DNA of 64,000 nt, taken from the NCBI GenBank assembly GCA_934661375.1, contig CAKUJH010000001.1, positions 133,014 through 197,013 on the forward strand, read 5' to 3'. The stretch is from an uncultured Victivallales bacterium (lineage in GTDB: Bacteria; Verrucomicrobiota; Lentisphaeria; Victivallales; UBA1829). Below are positions 48,999-58,797 of the stretch, in pieces. The translations under genes were made by a program, and so were the position numbers. The notes beneath the pieces were generated by a model. The model did not search any database. It was not told where the DNA came from and saw only the letters and a list, made by a program, of their open reading frames with translations. The number at the start of each line of letters is the position of its first letter. The first letter of the stretch is position 1.

Positions 48999-50840
48999 AT
49001 GAATCAGAATTATCAGATCCGCGCGGTCCAGGTGGATTTGGCGCGGCAGATGGAAACCATTCCGTTTTTGAAAGGGTTCATTGATTTCATTGCGGAAAAC
49101 CATTACAACACGCTGTTCCTGTATCTGGAATGGCGAATCCGGACCAAAACGTTTGACATTGGAAAGAAGGACGGTTATTCCGCGGAGGAACTGACGGAAC
49201 TCATTGATTATGCCACACTTCGCGGTATCAACATCATTCCGGGACTGGCGACGCTCGGCCATGCGGAACTGCTGCTGCGCCAGAAAAAATTCGCTTCGTA
49301 TTCCGAATTGCGGGAAGGAATCGCCGGACGCTTCGGCAATGCTTTCACGCCGGATTTCTGTCCGTCTCTGCCGCAGACCCGGAAGTTCTTGGATTCATAT
49401 CTGAGCGATGTCGCGGAAATTTTCACAGAAACGCCGTATTTCCATATCGGCGGCGATGAAGTCTGGGATATGGCGCGCTGTTCCAAGTGCCGGGAAAAGG
49501 CGAAAGACCTGGCGGGCGAGGCGCAGCTGTATCTGGAGCATTTCAAGTTCGTGCATCAGCTGGTCACGAAGCTCGGCAAACGCATGATGATGTGGGACGA
49601 CATGTTCGAGTACTATCCGGAGATCCTGCCGGAATTTCCGCGGGACGTCATTATGGTCAACTGGCAGTACCAGGAGAACGTGCGGTCATACGTCGGACAC
49701 TTCCGCAATCTCTGCTTCTTCGACCGTCTTGCGGAATACGACAAACTGGGCTTCGCTTATCTTACGGCGCCGGCGGATTTCCAGTGGAGCAATATCGCGA
49801 CGTTCACGGCTTACGGCGACCGTTTCCATCCGATGGGCGGACTGCTGACTTCGTGGGAAAAATCGACTTCTCTGCTGTACAAGTATTTCCCCGGCATGGC
49901 AATGACGGGACAGCTCTGGGGGCAGTCCGTGCATGACCCGGAAGCCGCCGCAATGCTGGCGCTCCGTCAGCTCTTCGGCATCGACGACGAGCCGTTCCTC
50001 CGTGCGGTCATCACCTACGCCAGCCTCGCAAAACGTCTGCCCAACGTCCAGCTCCGCAGTCTGACCTGTTTCCGTTTCACCGGACCGGATACGCTGCATT
50101 ACAATGCGCTCCAGACGGCAGCTTCGGTTCTGATGCAGTATCCGGGCAGGATGCGCGACACGCGTGCGGAAATTATTTTGAACGACATTCTCGGCGACTG
50201 TGTGCTCAAACTGCTGGAAGACCGCAGTAAGATCGCCTGCTGGAACAGACTTCACGGCATGGAAGGCGAGAATCTTTCCGAACTTGCTGCGGAAGTCCGG
50301 GATGCGGGCGATAAATACGCCGGATTCTACGTCCAGCACCGTGATGCGCGTTTCGTCACGAGACTCCGGGACGAGGTCGCCGCATGGAGCGATGCTCTGC
50401 TGGAAATCGAAAAATCCATTCCGAAAAAGGGGCTGCTGCATGTAACGTATGTTCTGCCGGATGCCTACGGCGCGGAACAGGTCCGGCTTTTGGTCAACGG
50501 AGAGGAAATTTCCAGCGGCGTGGTCAAACACGACGTTGACGCCTGCTATGAGTGCTTCTATTTCCTGCCGAAAAATCTGGAAGTCCGGGAAGTCCGCATT
50601 GAGGCGCACGGCTACGCCGGACAAGGGGTTGCGTATGTTTCCGCCCAAACCGGAAAAGGCCGTTTCGTTCCCGCCGGAATCAGCGGTGTGCAGGGGATGG
50701 TCGAACATCCGGAACTGGTGCTTGACGCGGATGTCAGCTTTGCTTTCCTCGGCTATCGTGAAGTCGGCGATATCTTTGCCGACCGGGCGAAAGCGGCAGT
50801 GGTCAACAGCCTGAACATCATGATGAAAAAGGAAAACTGA
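48999..50840 (+). CDS. GH20-family beta-N-acetylhexosaminidase-like protein
   Basis: 613 residues, no signal peptide. GH20 catalytic barrel: RAVQVDLAR at the first strand, GINIIPGLATLGHAE, FHIGGDEVWDMARC with the catalytic Asp-Glu pair, and MMMWDDMFEYYPE. The C-terminal ~150 residues are a separate helical plus beta domain. GH20 enzymes release terminal GlcNAc or GalNAc; lack of a signal suggests action on imported oligosaccharides. 33 bp after ispF with AAGGG; the esterase begins 2 bp after its stop, so the pair is co-transcribed. Confidence 0.82.
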   Translation: MNQNYQIRAVQVDLARQMETIPFLKGFIDFIAENHYNTLFLYLEWRIRTKTFDIGKKDGYSAEELTELIDYATLRGINIIPGLATLGHAELLLRQKKFASYSELREGIAGRFGNAFTPDFCPSLPQTRKFLDSYLSDVAEIFTETPYFHIGGDEVWDMARCSKCREKAKDLAGEAQLYLEHFKFVHQLVTKLGKRMMMWDDMFEYYPEILPEFPRDVIMVNWQYQENVRSYVGHFRNLCFFDRLAEYDKLGFAYLTAPADFQWSNIATFTAYGDRFHPMGGLLTSWEKSTSLLYKYFPGMAMTGQLWGQSVHDPEAAAMLALRQLFGIDDEPFLRAVITYASLAKRLPNVQLRSLTCFRFTGPDTLHYNALQTAASVLMQYPGRMRDTRAEIILNDILGDCVLKLLEDRSKIACWNRLHGMEGENLSELAAEVRDAGDKYAGFYVQHRDARFVTRLRDEVAAWSDALLEIEKSIPKKGLLHVTYVLPDAYGAEQVRLLVNGEEISSGVVKHDVDACYECFYFLPKNLEVREVRIEAHGYAGQGVAYVSAQTGKGRFVPAGISGVQGMVEHPELVLDADVSFAFLGYREVGDIFADRAKAAVVNSLNIMMKKEN

Positions 50841-50842
50841 AG

Positions 50843-51628
50843 ATGCCTTTCTGCGAATTCCGTTTTTTTTCCGAAACATTGAATGAATGTGTCAATGTGA
50901 ATGTGATTCTGCCACAGCAGACCCGCGGTCAGATCGGTATGCAGGGTACAGGCACATCGGACAATGCTCCCGTGCTGTATCTGCTGCACGGTCTTTCCGA
51001 TGATGAGACGATATGGATGCGGCGGACCTCCATTGAACGTTATGCCGCGGCATACGGGCTGGCTGTGGTGATGCCGCGCGGCGGACGCAGTTACTACGCG
51101 GATATGGTGCATGGACCCAGATACTGGACGTACCTCAGCGAAGAGCTGCCGAAGGTGATGCAGTCCTTTTTCCGTATCTCGAACCGCCGGGAGGATACTT
51201 TTGCGGCGGGGCTTTCCATGGGCGGGTACGGAGCCATGAAATTGGCTCTGCATTGTCCGGAACGTTTTGCGGCGGCGGCTTCGCTTTCGGGTGCATTGTC
51301 CCCGGAACACCTGCTGGAAATTGCTCCTGGGCTGGCTCCGGAGTATGAGTGGATTTTCGGTGATATGAAACAGTTTGCCGGTTCCTTCAATGATTTGTTT
51401 GCGCAGGCGGAACGTTGTGCCCGTGAGAAAGTATCTCTGCCGCAGCTGTTTCTGACTTGCGGCACGGAGGACGGTCTGTATTCCGACACGGTGCATTTCG
51501 GGGATCATCTCCGGAAATTGGGCATTCCCTTCACTTATGACGAATGTCCCGGTGTTCATGATTGGGGCTTGTGGGATCGTAAGATTCAGCAGGTTCTGCA
51601 GTGGCTGCCGTTGAACAAGCCGAATTGA
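50843..51628 (+). CDS. esterase-D-like alpha/beta-hydrolase
   Basis: 261 residues. VLYLLHGLSDDETIWMRRTS, AAGLSMGGYGAMKLAL (nucleophile Ser), TCGTEDGLYSD (Asp) and CPGVHDWGLWD (His) form a complete triad of the esterase D / tributyrin esterase type. Cytosolic. Likely deacylates sugars or other esters in concert with the GH20 enzyme just upstream. Followed by a long hairpin. Confidence 0.85.
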   Translation: MPFCEFRFFSETLNECVNVNVILPQQTRGQIGMQGTGTSDNAPVLYLLHGLSDDETIWMRRTSIERYAAAYGLAVVMPRGGRSYYADMVHGPRYWTYLSEELPKVMQSFFRISNRREDTFAAGLSMGGYGAMKLALHCPERFAAAASLSGALSPEHLLEIAPGLAPEYEWIFGDMKQFAGSFNDLFAQAERCAREKVSLPQLFLTCGTEDGLYSDTVHFGDHLRKLGIPFTYDECPGVHDWGLWDRKIQQVLQWLPLNKPN

Positions 51629-51634
51629 CAAAGA

Positions 51635-51701
51635 TTTGCGGCAGCCGGAATCCGAATATGCCGTCCCCCCTGTTCATACCGGATCCGCAGGCTGCCGCAA
51701 A
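51635..51701. terminator. long bidirectional hairpin terminator
   Basis: Perfect 12-bp outer stem TTTGCGGCAGCC/GGCTGCCGCAAA (51635-51646 and 51690-51701) with an inner near-pairing GGAATCCG/CGGATCC. It fills the gap between the convergent esterase and creatininase-like genes; A/T flanks on both sides allow action in both directions. Confidence 0.7.
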
Positions 51702-51721
51702 CAAAAGAACTGAAGAGTTTC

Positions 51722-52468
51722 TTACTTCCGGATGTTGCCGAACAGAATCTTTTCCATATCGTAAGAGGAGGCTTCAAGTGCACCGTCGCCCCATTCCGGC
51801 GAGGCTTCTTTGCCTGGACGGCTGAACCACAATGATTCATCCAGACGGTTCATTTCAACACATTCCGGACAAATCACCATTGCTTCGCTGGTCTCCAGTT
51901 TTCCGGCATGGTCGCCGCCGTATTTCTTGCGGGTTTCCGGTCCGCGGATAGGATGTATACCTATCCATTTGAACGGATCGTTGTTTCCTGAATAATACGA
52001 CGCGAATTTTTCGGTACCCCACCATCCTTCGCCGGATTCTTTTTCCAGCCATTCAAAAATTACATGACGTGCGGCAAAACGGAACGCCAGATCGGTCGGC
52101 ATCCCCTGATCGAAACCTTCGGTCTGATGGGATATAAACGCATGAATATTGCGGAAGCCGACGCGCAGCAGACCGCGGAAAATATCTTCGGCAACAGGAA
52201 TGATTTTTTCCGAATCCACCTGAATTGTACCGTTGCGTTCGGGTTTTGCTACTGCCAGCGACGCCGCACCGTAATAGAACGGCGGCAGCACAACCAGTTC
52301 CGGACGGCGCTTTTCAATGCGGTTGACAGCCTCAATGCAGGTGAAACAATCCACGCCCAGCGGCAGATGTTCGGCATGATACTCAATGACACCCAGCGGC
52401 AAGGCAACAGGATAATTGTTGTCCAGTGCTTCGCGCAGCTGGTAGGGAAGCATGTTCAGATATTGCAT
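51722..52468 (-). CDS. creatininase-family amidohydrolase-like protein
   Basis: 248 residues. Creatininase fold: LPLGVIEYHAEHLPLGVDCF holds the metal-binding Glu-x-His and Asp, and GGDHAGKLETSEAM the later His/Glu pair. The family includes creatininases and enzymes on cyclic amides or lactam-like substrates; here the sugar operon context suggests a role on a sugar derivative (inference). Last of five same-strand genes; GAGGAG ribosome-binding site. Confidence 0.8.
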   Translation of the reverse strand: MQYLNMLPYQLREALDNNYPVALPLGVIEYHAEHLPLGVDCFTCIEAVNRIEKRRPELVVLPPFYYGAASLAVAKPERNGTIQVDSEKIIPVAEDIFRGLLRVGFRNIHAFISHQTEGFDQGMPTDLAFRFAARHVIFEWLEKESGEGWWGTEKFASYYSGNNDPFKWIGIHPIRGPETRKKYGGDHAGKLETSEAMVICPECVEMNRLDESLWFSRPGKEASPEWGDGALEASSYDMEKILFGNIRK

Positions 52469-52480
52469 TTCCTGGTCTCC

Positions 52481-53416
52481 TCAAAACTTGCAGCCTGTCG
52501 TTTCTGCCGCCCAGAGTGCTGTCTCTATGACTGCTTCCTCCGGAGTGCAGGATGGTTTGTATTCCAGATCGCGTACGGCTTTGTCGATGGTGAAACACAT
52601 GTGTTCCGCCAGAAATTTCAGTCCGGTTTCGTTGATTGCCGTCCCGTATTTTTCCAGCATCGCTTCGACGGGCATGTAATGGATGACCGGCTTCCTGTTG
52701 AACACGGAAGCGGTCAATTCCAGATATTCGTTCAGGCTGAACGCATGACTGAGGCAGATATTGTAAACCTGTCCGATGCTGGCGTTCGGGTGTATCATGC
52801 TTAAACGGAACGAGTTGGCGAGGTCGCGCACATGAATCGGCTGAAGCAGCGCCCGTCCGTCGTTCGGCAGATCCAGCGGCTTTTCCGCCAGAATATCCGC
52901 AATGAAATCCGCGCGGCGTCCGCCGAAATTATCCATCGGGAGCATCCCCGGTCCCGTGATATAACAGGGCCGAATGACGGTGGCGGGGAATCCCTGTTCG
53001 CGGAACAGTTTCAGGACCAGGTTGTCCACAATGCGTTTCTGATCCCATCCGGTGCCGCTGGCGAAGCCTTTGTAGAACGCTGTTTCGTTGCAGGGAATGA
53101 ACGGCAGCGGCGTGTAGCCTCCAGTCGAACTGCAATGCAGATAGTGCTGCAAATGTTTCGCATGGCGCCGGATGAGCGTGATGGACTGTTCCGTCGGAAC
53201 GGTGTCAATCACATGGGTGTACGGCGTTTCAAAAATCTGTTTCATTGCCGCTTCATCATTCTTGTCGGCGTTGATTACTTTCAGACAGCTGATTTCCCCG
53301 AGGAAAGTTTTCATCCTGCCGCGGGTGACAATGGTCAGGTCATACTTTTCCGCGGCAAGGTTGAGCGCGATATGGTGGCCGAGCCAGCCGCTTCCGCCGA
53401 ATAACAAGATTTTCAT
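52481..53416 (-). CDS. NAD-dependent epimerase/dehydratase-family protein (atypical SDR)
   Basis: 311 residues. MKILLFGGSGWLGHHIALNL is the dinucleotide motif; HCSSTGGYTPLP and VIRPCYITGPG are extended-SDR blocks. The usual YxxxK catalytic pair reads WDQKR, Trp in place of Tyr, so classic oxidoreductase chemistry is doubtful; atypical SDRs with this change exist. AAAGGAA precedes the ATG at 53416. Fourth gene of the nagA-like operon. Confidence 0.78.
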   Translation of the reverse strand: MKILLFGGSGWLGHHIALNLAAEKYDLTIVTRGRMKTFLGEISCLKVINADKNDEAAMKQIFETPYTHVIDTVPTEQSITLIRRHAKHLQHYLHCSSTGGYTPLPFIPCNETAFYKGFASGTGWDQKRIVDNLVLKLFREQGFPATVIRPCYITGPGMLPMDNFGGRRADFIADILAEKPLDLPNDGRALLQPIHVRDLANSFRLSMIHPNASIGQVYNICLSHAFSLNEYLELTASVFNRKPVIHYMPVEAMLEKYGTAINETGLKFLAEHMCFTIDKAVRDLEYKPSCTPEEAVIETALWAAETTGCKF

Positions 53417-53438
53417 AAATGAATTCCTTTCTATCTGA

Positions 53439-54422
53439 TTATTTCCGGTAAAGTTCGTTGAATGCAGCATCCTGTTTCCGGTGCAGTTCATCAAACTTTT
53501 TTTCGGGATTTTTCACCAGTTCAATGAGACCGGGGAGCTGTTTGCTCCAGTAAGTATGATGCACACCTTTGAGCCGGGCAACCCAGTTTTCGTAGAATGC
53601 GATTTTTTCCTCTGTTGTTTTGCAGGACGCCGGGATCCTCTGCATGTTCAGCAACGCTCCCTGGATCCCCGCCTGCGCCTGACGGTATTTTTCCGCCGCG
53701 GCGGCTTTTGCTGTGCCGGGGACCCAGTTCTGTCCGAGAATGGTCCGGGCTATGATGAGGTGTTCCGCTTTGGAGGGATGCACCCGGTCGCTTTTGCTGC
53801 GCGGTGTTCCGCTGTCATGATCCTGAAGGTTCTTCAGCAGCGGGGCATGGATGTCGATCCAGACCGCGCCTTTTTCCCTGGCGAGACGCTGTTCGATCAC
53901 CAGAATGTTCCGGACTCCGGAACTGTCCATGTTGGCATTGAGCGGGGCGGCAACCGCCGGATTGGATGTTTCGTTGTACGGCGGAGTGGCGAGCAGCACA
54001 ACCGCAACTCCGCGCTGTTTGAACAGATCCAGCAGAGAGCCGAGCTGTTTTTCGAAGCGCTGGAAAACCGGATATTTTTTCGCCGCATCTTCGAATGGCA
54101 GATTCTTTTCCGCGAATTTCGTAGTGAACAGCAGGTCATTGGTCCCGATCATCACAAGCACCAGATCCGGCTTGTCCGTTTTCAGCATTTCATCCGCACG
54201 GTCCAGAAGATCTTTCACGGTGTTTCCGCTGATGCCGCGATTGATGAACCGCCGGGGATGCCCCGGGTCGTTTTCCGCATGATACTGCTGCAGATACATG
54301 GGATAGAATCCGCCGTGAGTGATGCTGTCGCCGAAGCAGACAATCGTCCTGTACGGCGTAAAATCAAACGCATACAGGGACAGCGCGGACAGAAGGGAAA
54401 GCAGAGACACGAAGGATTTCAT
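53439..54422 (-). CDS. secreted SGNH/GDSL-family hydrolase
   Basis: 327 residues. Signal peptide (cleavage near LYA-FD), block I IVCFGDSITHGGFYP (Ser), block II INRGISGNT (Gly), block III VMIGTNDLL (Asn), block V SDRVHPSKAEH (Asp-x-x-His). SGNH enzymes in sugar loci remove acetyl or acyl groups from glycans. The ATG at 54422 follows GAGG and lies 2 bp after the preceding stop; a GTG at 54428 overlaps it and is less likely. Confidence 0.85.
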   Translation of the reverse strand: MKSFVSLLSLLSALSLYAFDFTPYRTIVCFGDSITHGGFYPMYLQQYHAENDPGHPRRFINRGISGNTVKDLLDRADEMLKTDKPDLVLVMIGTNDLLFTTKFAEKNLPFEDAAKKYPVFQRFEKQLGSLLDLFKQRGVAVVLLATPPYNETSNPAVAAPLNANMDSSGVRNILVIEQRLAREKGAVWIDIHAPLLKNLQDHDSGTPRSKSDRVHPSKAEHLIIARTILGQNWVPGTAKAAAAEKYRQAQAGIQGALLNMQRIPASCKTTEEKIAFYENWVARLKGVHHTYWSKQLPGLIELVKNPEKKFDELHRKQDAAFNELYRK

Positions 54423-54424
54423 TT

Positions 54425-56653
54425 TCACCTCACTTGAATATTTTTGATTTCATGGGCGCCCAGCGGGATCAAACCGCAGTTCTTTCCATCGACAAACAGA
54501 GTCGGCGAATGACTGCGGGCCAGTTCGTTTTGAATCGTGATTTCACCTGCGGCCCAATCCGCGCCGACCACTTTTACACAATCCAGCCCGAACGCCTGTT
54601 CACGCCGGGTGTCAACGCTGATGCCTCCGAATTCACGCAGGATTTCCCCCAGATACAGATACAGGTCTATGAACAGCGAATAACTGTTTTCCGGATAACT
54701 GTGCTTGTAAAGCCCGGATTCGTCGTCCATCTGCGGATTGTTCTCGTAGATGCTGTAAAGGATATTGTCCTTGTGGGGATTACCCTCCAGGCTTTTTTCA
54801 TCCCTGTGCAGCATGACCTGCCGGAAAGTTGCGATGCCGCGTTCCATATAGATGGCTTTTCCGGTTATCCTGTAAAGACGCATCAGCAGATAGGCGATCC
54901 ACGCGACGGACTGATTTCCCGTTGCCGTGCATTGTGTACGGGAGTAGTCCGGCCAAGTGTAGTAACTGGTGGCGATCATGCCGCGCGATTTCCAGTCGAT
55001 CTGGTCGTAGAAACTTCCCGGCACATTCGGCACGTTGTAGCCCATCTGCATGATGCTGCCATAGAGCTGGACCTTTTCCGCAGCGGCGAGCCACTTCGCG
55101 TCTTTTTCCTGATCGTACAGATCGAGGAACGCCCAGAGCATGGTACGGTAGCCGTCCACATCCCAGTAATCGGGGTAATCCGTTTCACAGCCGCCCATGG
55201 AGAACATGCCGAGCTCCTCAATGTCGAGCAGACAGCGTTCCGCCGTTTTGAGATAAGCGGTGCGCAGCCGCTCGTCTTTGGTTGCCTGATACATCTTGAT
55301 GAGTGCCGGAATCCAGGTCTGCGTTTCGGAATATTGACTGATCCAGCCTGCTTTTTCCTTCGGCGTAAGGTCGGAATAATACAGACGGCGGAAATGTCCG
55401 TCCGGCTGCTGCAGCTTCAGCACATCATCCGCAATGGTGAAGGGATATTTGGTTTGGAAAAGTGATTCATCCTGCAAATAGAGCGTCATGGCGTCGTAGA
55501 TCATCTCGGGCAATGCCAGAGAATCCAGCGCATCCGCTTCAAAGGGTGCGCCCCAGCCGGTTTTTTCACAGAACGGCATGATATCCTTCATGAAATCGCC
55601 GGTGTGGAAGGGATAAGTCAATCTGGAATTGCCTGCGTAATGATGATATAGGTAATAGTTCAGCAGTTTCACTGTGCGCTCGCGGTACTCTGCTTTGCCG
55701 GTCAGTTTCCAGCGGCGGTAGAATTCGTTGGCTTTAAGCAGGTCGTATTCCAGCCAGGAACAGCCGAACTGATCCGGCGGACGATAGCCGTTTTTGAATT
55801 GCCCAAAGAATTCCGAGAAATAGTGTGCGGCATAATGATCCGCCTCCTCTACGCCTTTGAGTTCAGAGCGCGGCCAGATGGATACGAATTTTTCGACAAA
55901 GTCATGCATGTCGGTCTGCGGAATATGTACCGGCGATCTGTCGAGATTCCACATCACGTTGGATAGGATACCGGCGTGTTCCTCACCGCCCTTCCCGAAG
56001 AACCAGAAATAACGCAGATCCAGTGGTCCGTTCACCGGTTTGCGCAGCTTGAAAACATGGGCAAGCTCGGTATCGTCGCGTTCTGTTTCGGAAATACGGT
56101 CCAGTTCCGTTTCCAGATACGCTTCACCGAAGTAGAGATGCCCGGAACAGGTATAAAAGATGCGGTTGTTTGCTGCCGTGCCGAGGTAATCACTCCATTC
56201 CTTGTGGAACGGATACGCTCCCTGATTCATTTTACGGGAAATCCATTTATAGGAAACGTACGTGAAATCGGCGATGGGTCCCTCGTTGAAATAGCTGGAG
56301 CGGAAAACTGCTTCTCCGGCATTGTTGTAATGGATGTCCCGGATAAAATAGAGCTCTCCCTCGGATTTATCTTCCCCGATCGTGATTCGTTCGAAACCGC
56401 AGGCAGTTTCAATGGATATCTGCTCCGGTGTGCAGGAAACTTTCCTGACTTCGCCCAGATCGGATTCGGCTTTCTTGCGCCAGAGATTCCGTTCAAACAC
56501 ATATGCTTGCAGCAGGTTGCCGCACAGCACCACTGCCTTGTCTCCGCGGATCAGTTCCGCCTGACGCTTCGGCAATTCCGGCAGCTTGTAGTAACGTGCC
56601 TGGTTGGCGTAGTCCGTGATTTTCTGCTGCCGGACAAAAATTTCTTCGTACAT
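54425..56653 (-). CDS. large helical-toroid protein, probably a glycosidase of unknown family
   Basis: 742 residues, no signal peptide. An N-terminal beta-rich part (about 30-270), a long alpha/alpha-hairpin region (about 280-640; FGCSWLEYDLLKANEFYRRW, LTGKAEYRERTVKLLNYYLY, SQYSETQTWIPALIKMYQAT, CTATGNQSVAWIAYLLMRLY) and a short beta C-terminus. This layout is common in six-hairpin glycosidases, but I cannot match it to a GH family. Second gene of the operon, 2 bp after the NagA-like gene with CAGGAG. Confidence 0.65.
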   Translation of the reverse strand: MYEEIFVRQQKITDYANQARYYKLPELPKRQAELIRGDKAVVLCGNLLQAYVFERNLWRKKAESDLGEVRKVSCTPEQISIETACGFERITIGEDKSEGELYFIRDIHYNNAGEAVFRSSYFNEGPIADFTYVSYKWISRKMNQGAYPFHKEWSDYLGTAANNRIFYTCSGHLYFGEAYLETELDRISETERDDTELAHVFKLRKPVNGPLDLRYFWFFGKGGEEHAGILSNVMWNLDRSPVHIPQTDMHDFVEKFVSIWPRSELKGVEEADHYAAHYFSEFFGQFKNGYRPPDQFGCSWLEYDLLKANEFYRRWKLTGKAEYRERTVKLLNYYLYHHYAGNSRLTYPFHTGDFMKDIMPFCEKTGWGAPFEADALDSLALPEMIYDAMTLYLQDESLFQTKYPFTIADDVLKLQQPDGHFRRLYYSDLTPKEKAGWISQYSETQTWIPALIKMYQATKDERLRTAYLKTAERCLLDIEELGMFSMGGCETDYPDYWDVDGYRTMLWAFLDLYDQEKDAKWLAAAEKVQLYGSIMQMGYNVPNVPGSFYDQIDWKSRGMIATSYYTWPDYSRTQCTATGNQSVAWIAYLLMRLYRITGKAIYMERGIATFRQVMLHRDEKSLEGNPHKDNILYSIYENNPQMDDESGLYKHSYPENSYSLFIDLYLYLGEILREFGGISVDTRREQAFGLDCVKVVGADWAAGEITIQNELARSHSPTLFVDGKNCGLIPLGAHEIKNIQVR

Positions 56654-56655
56654 AG

Positions 56656-57567
56656 TTAAACTCCTGTTGTTTTGCGGGGCAGTCCGGAACAGGCATACTC
56701 GGCGTCCGTTTCAGACATCTCGCAGAATTGTATTAAGTTCTGATAAATTCGGTCCATGGTTGCCAGACTTCCCGTAAGCCTGTCGGTTCCGGCAATGTAA
56801 AGCGCTCCGTTACGTACATCAAATTCCGCCGGTGTTCCGATCGGATCCGGAAAGACCAGTCGTTTGCCCGGCAGCCCGGTTGCGGCGCAACCGTCTGTGA
56901 TGGCTATGAAACGTTCGCGTCCTTTGGTACGCCAGACTGTCTTGACCAGTTTCGGGTTTACATGTACTCCGTCGCAGATCATTTCCACGGTCAGACGATC
57001 ATCCGCCAGAATCTCAAGAAAGGGGCCTTCGGTAAAGTACAATCCGTTTTCATTCTGAAGCGGGCCTTCTCCGTTGTTGCAGAAATGGGTGATGCCGGTT
57101 ACTCCTGCCGAAACGGCATCTTTCAGTATTTGCGGCGAACAGTAAAAATGACCGGCGGAAACCCGGATTCCTTCTGATGCAAAGTATTCAATGACCGGTA
57201 AAGCTCCGGGCAGTTCCGGCGCAATTGCTATATTCCGGATGATTCCCCGCCCCGCAGTCGCCAGACGCCGGGCCGCATCCAGAGTGGGTTTCTCCAGCAA
57301 AGATTCGGTCATGCCGCCAGCCACATGGACAAACGGTCCTTCCAGATAAACTCCTGCAAGCTGCGCCCCCGGCAGCGGCGCAAGATCTTTGCAGAAGTCC
57401 AGACACTCCACCAGTTTGTCGACGGGTGCGGCGGAAAAAGTCGCCAGAAAAGCATCCGTCTGTCCGTGTTCCAGCAGAAACACCGACATCTCTTCGTATG
57501 CTTTGCGGTTCAGTTCAATGGTTTTGTGTCCCGCGCACCCATGGAAATGGTATTCGAAAAATTTCAT
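56656..57567 (-). CDS. NagA-like N-acetyl-hexosamine-6-phosphate deacetylase (short form)
   Basis: 303 residues against ~380 for classic NagA; the N-terminal beta-sandwich part is largely missing. Amidohydrolase motifs remain: HFHGCAGH, GVYLEGPF (Glu), RVSAGHFYCS (His), GVTGITHFCN (His), EMICDGVHVNPKL and FIAITDGCAATGLPG (catalytic Asp). The family removes acetyl from GlcNAc-6-P or GalNAc-6-P. First gene of the operon and divergent from the GntR/LacI regulator at 57740. Confidence 0.8.
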   Translation of the reverse strand: MKFFEYHFHGCAGHKTIELNRKAYEEMSVFLLEHGQTDAFLATFSAAPVDKLVECLDFCKDLAPLPGAQLAGVYLEGPFVHVAGGMTESLLEKPTLDAARRLATAGRGIIRNIAIAPELPGALPVIEYFASEGIRVSAGHFYCSPQILKDAVSAGVTGITHFCNNGEGPLQNENGLYFTEGPFLEILADDRLTVEMICDGVHVNPKLVKTVWRTKGRERFIAITDGCAATGLPGKRLVFPDPIGTPAEFDVRNGALYIAGTDRLTGSLATMDRIYQNLIQFCEMSETDAEYACSGLPRKTTGV

Positions 57568-57681
57568 CTGTCTTGCCTTTTCTGCTGTTGAAAAATAGAT
57601 ATGCCGCTTTTTTTGTATTCTTTAAAATAACAGTAAATATCGGTATATTCAAGTATGATGAATATTTATTTCTTTAAAATC

Positions 57682-57710
57682 TTGACATACCCACTTTCGG
57701 GAGTTATATT
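57682..57710 (+). promoter_or_regulatory. promoter of the third GntR/LacI regulator
   Basis: Perfect TTGACA (57682-57687), 17-bp spacer, TATATT (57705-57710) followed by AC, 29 bp ahead of the ATG. The facing nagA-like promoter is less clear: TTGAAT ... TATTTT on the minus strand around 57624-57653. Confidence 0.7.
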
Positions 57711-57739
57711 ACTTTCCGGCAACAGAAGGAGATGCGCAG

Positions 57740-58771
57740 ATGACATCGGCAGAAATTTACCGGACATTGAAAAAACGTCTGGACGACAGCACTTACCCGC
57801 CGGGAAGCAAGTTCCCATCTGAATCCATCCTGACAGCGGAATTCGGCGTCAGCAAAGTAACCGTCAATAAAATTGTGTCGCGTCTGGTGGAACAGGGGGT
57901 GTTGGTTCGCGGTGTCCGGGGAGCCGGAACGAGAGTCCTGCAGAAAACTTTTCAGCCGCGTGGAACCATTGCTTTTATTGGACATCTGAATCCGTACACC
58001 ATGCGGATTCTTGACGGCGTCCAGCGGGAGTGTCTGCGCAGCGGATTTTTTGTGGCGGTGTTCAGTCCGGAGTCGGATGAACTGCAATACGGTCTGAACA
58101 TTCTGAATGTGAAGAATGTCTGCGGTATAATTAGTGTTGGTTACGGCATGATTCATCCGGATCCGGAATTGCCGGTGGTGTGTCTGGATTATACATTGCC
58201 GCATCAGCCGTATGAAAACGGAGTGCATTTCATTGATTGCGACAACTTTACCGGAGGAAAGCGGATCATGACGGAAATTCTCCTCCGCGGACATCGTGAG
58301 ATTGCCATTTTCAGTGCGGAACGTTTTGTCATCTGTGCGACGGCTGAGGTGGCACCGCGGGTCCGGGGATTTCATGCGGCACTCCGGGAAGCCAGTCTGG
58401 AACATCTGATCCAACGGACTTTTTACGGAATGCCGCAATCATTTCCGGATGTCAAAAACTGTGTGTCTGCCATTTTGAAATCATATCCGAAAACAACTTT
58501 AATCTGTTGTGATTCAGATCCTTGTGCTGAAATGTTGAGTACTGCGGCGAAATCCATGGGGGTGTCATGTCCGGGAGAAATTGCGCTTACTGGGTTCGGC
58601 AATATTACGCATCTGCCAATTGCGAGTGTAGATCAGAATCCTGAGCGCCAGGGACAGCTGGCGGTTCGCAGCATCAAAGAGGGTATTCCGGGAAATTCGG
58701 ACAATTACAGTAAAGAGTCGTTCGTGGAGACATTCCCGGTCAATACAGATTTTATCCCGATAATTCATTGA
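57740..58771 (+). CDS. hybrid GntR/LacI-type sugar-responsive regulator
   Basis: 343 residues: GntR winged helix (about 3-70; YPPGSKFPSESILTAEFGVS with KVTVNKIVSRLVEQGVL) and a LacI-type effector domain (about 78-340; RGTIAFIGHLNPYT, ILLRGHREIAIFSAER, CPGEIALTGFGN). Divergent from the five-gene NagA-like operon, which it presumably represses; GAAGGAG ribosome-binding site. The third such hybrid in the window. Confidence 0.87.
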   Translation: MTSAEIYRTLKKRLDDSTYPPGSKFPSESILTAEFGVSKVTVNKIVSRLVEQGVLVRGVRGAGTRVLQKTFQPRGTIAFIGHLNPYTMRILDGVQRECLRSGFFVAVFSPESDELQYGLNILNVKNVCGIISVGYGMIHPDPELPVVCLDYTLPHQPYENGVHFIDCDNFTGGKRIMTEILLRGHREIAIFSAERFVICATAEVAPRVRGFHAALREASLEHLIQRTFYGMPQSFPDVKNCVSAILKSYPKTTLICCDSDPCAEMLSTAAKSMGVSCPGEIALTGFGNITHLPIASVDQNPERQGQLAVRSIKEGIPGNSDNYSKESFVETFPVNTDFIPIIH

Positions 58772-58797
58772 ATTTCCGGCGGGAAAACAGCAGCAGA

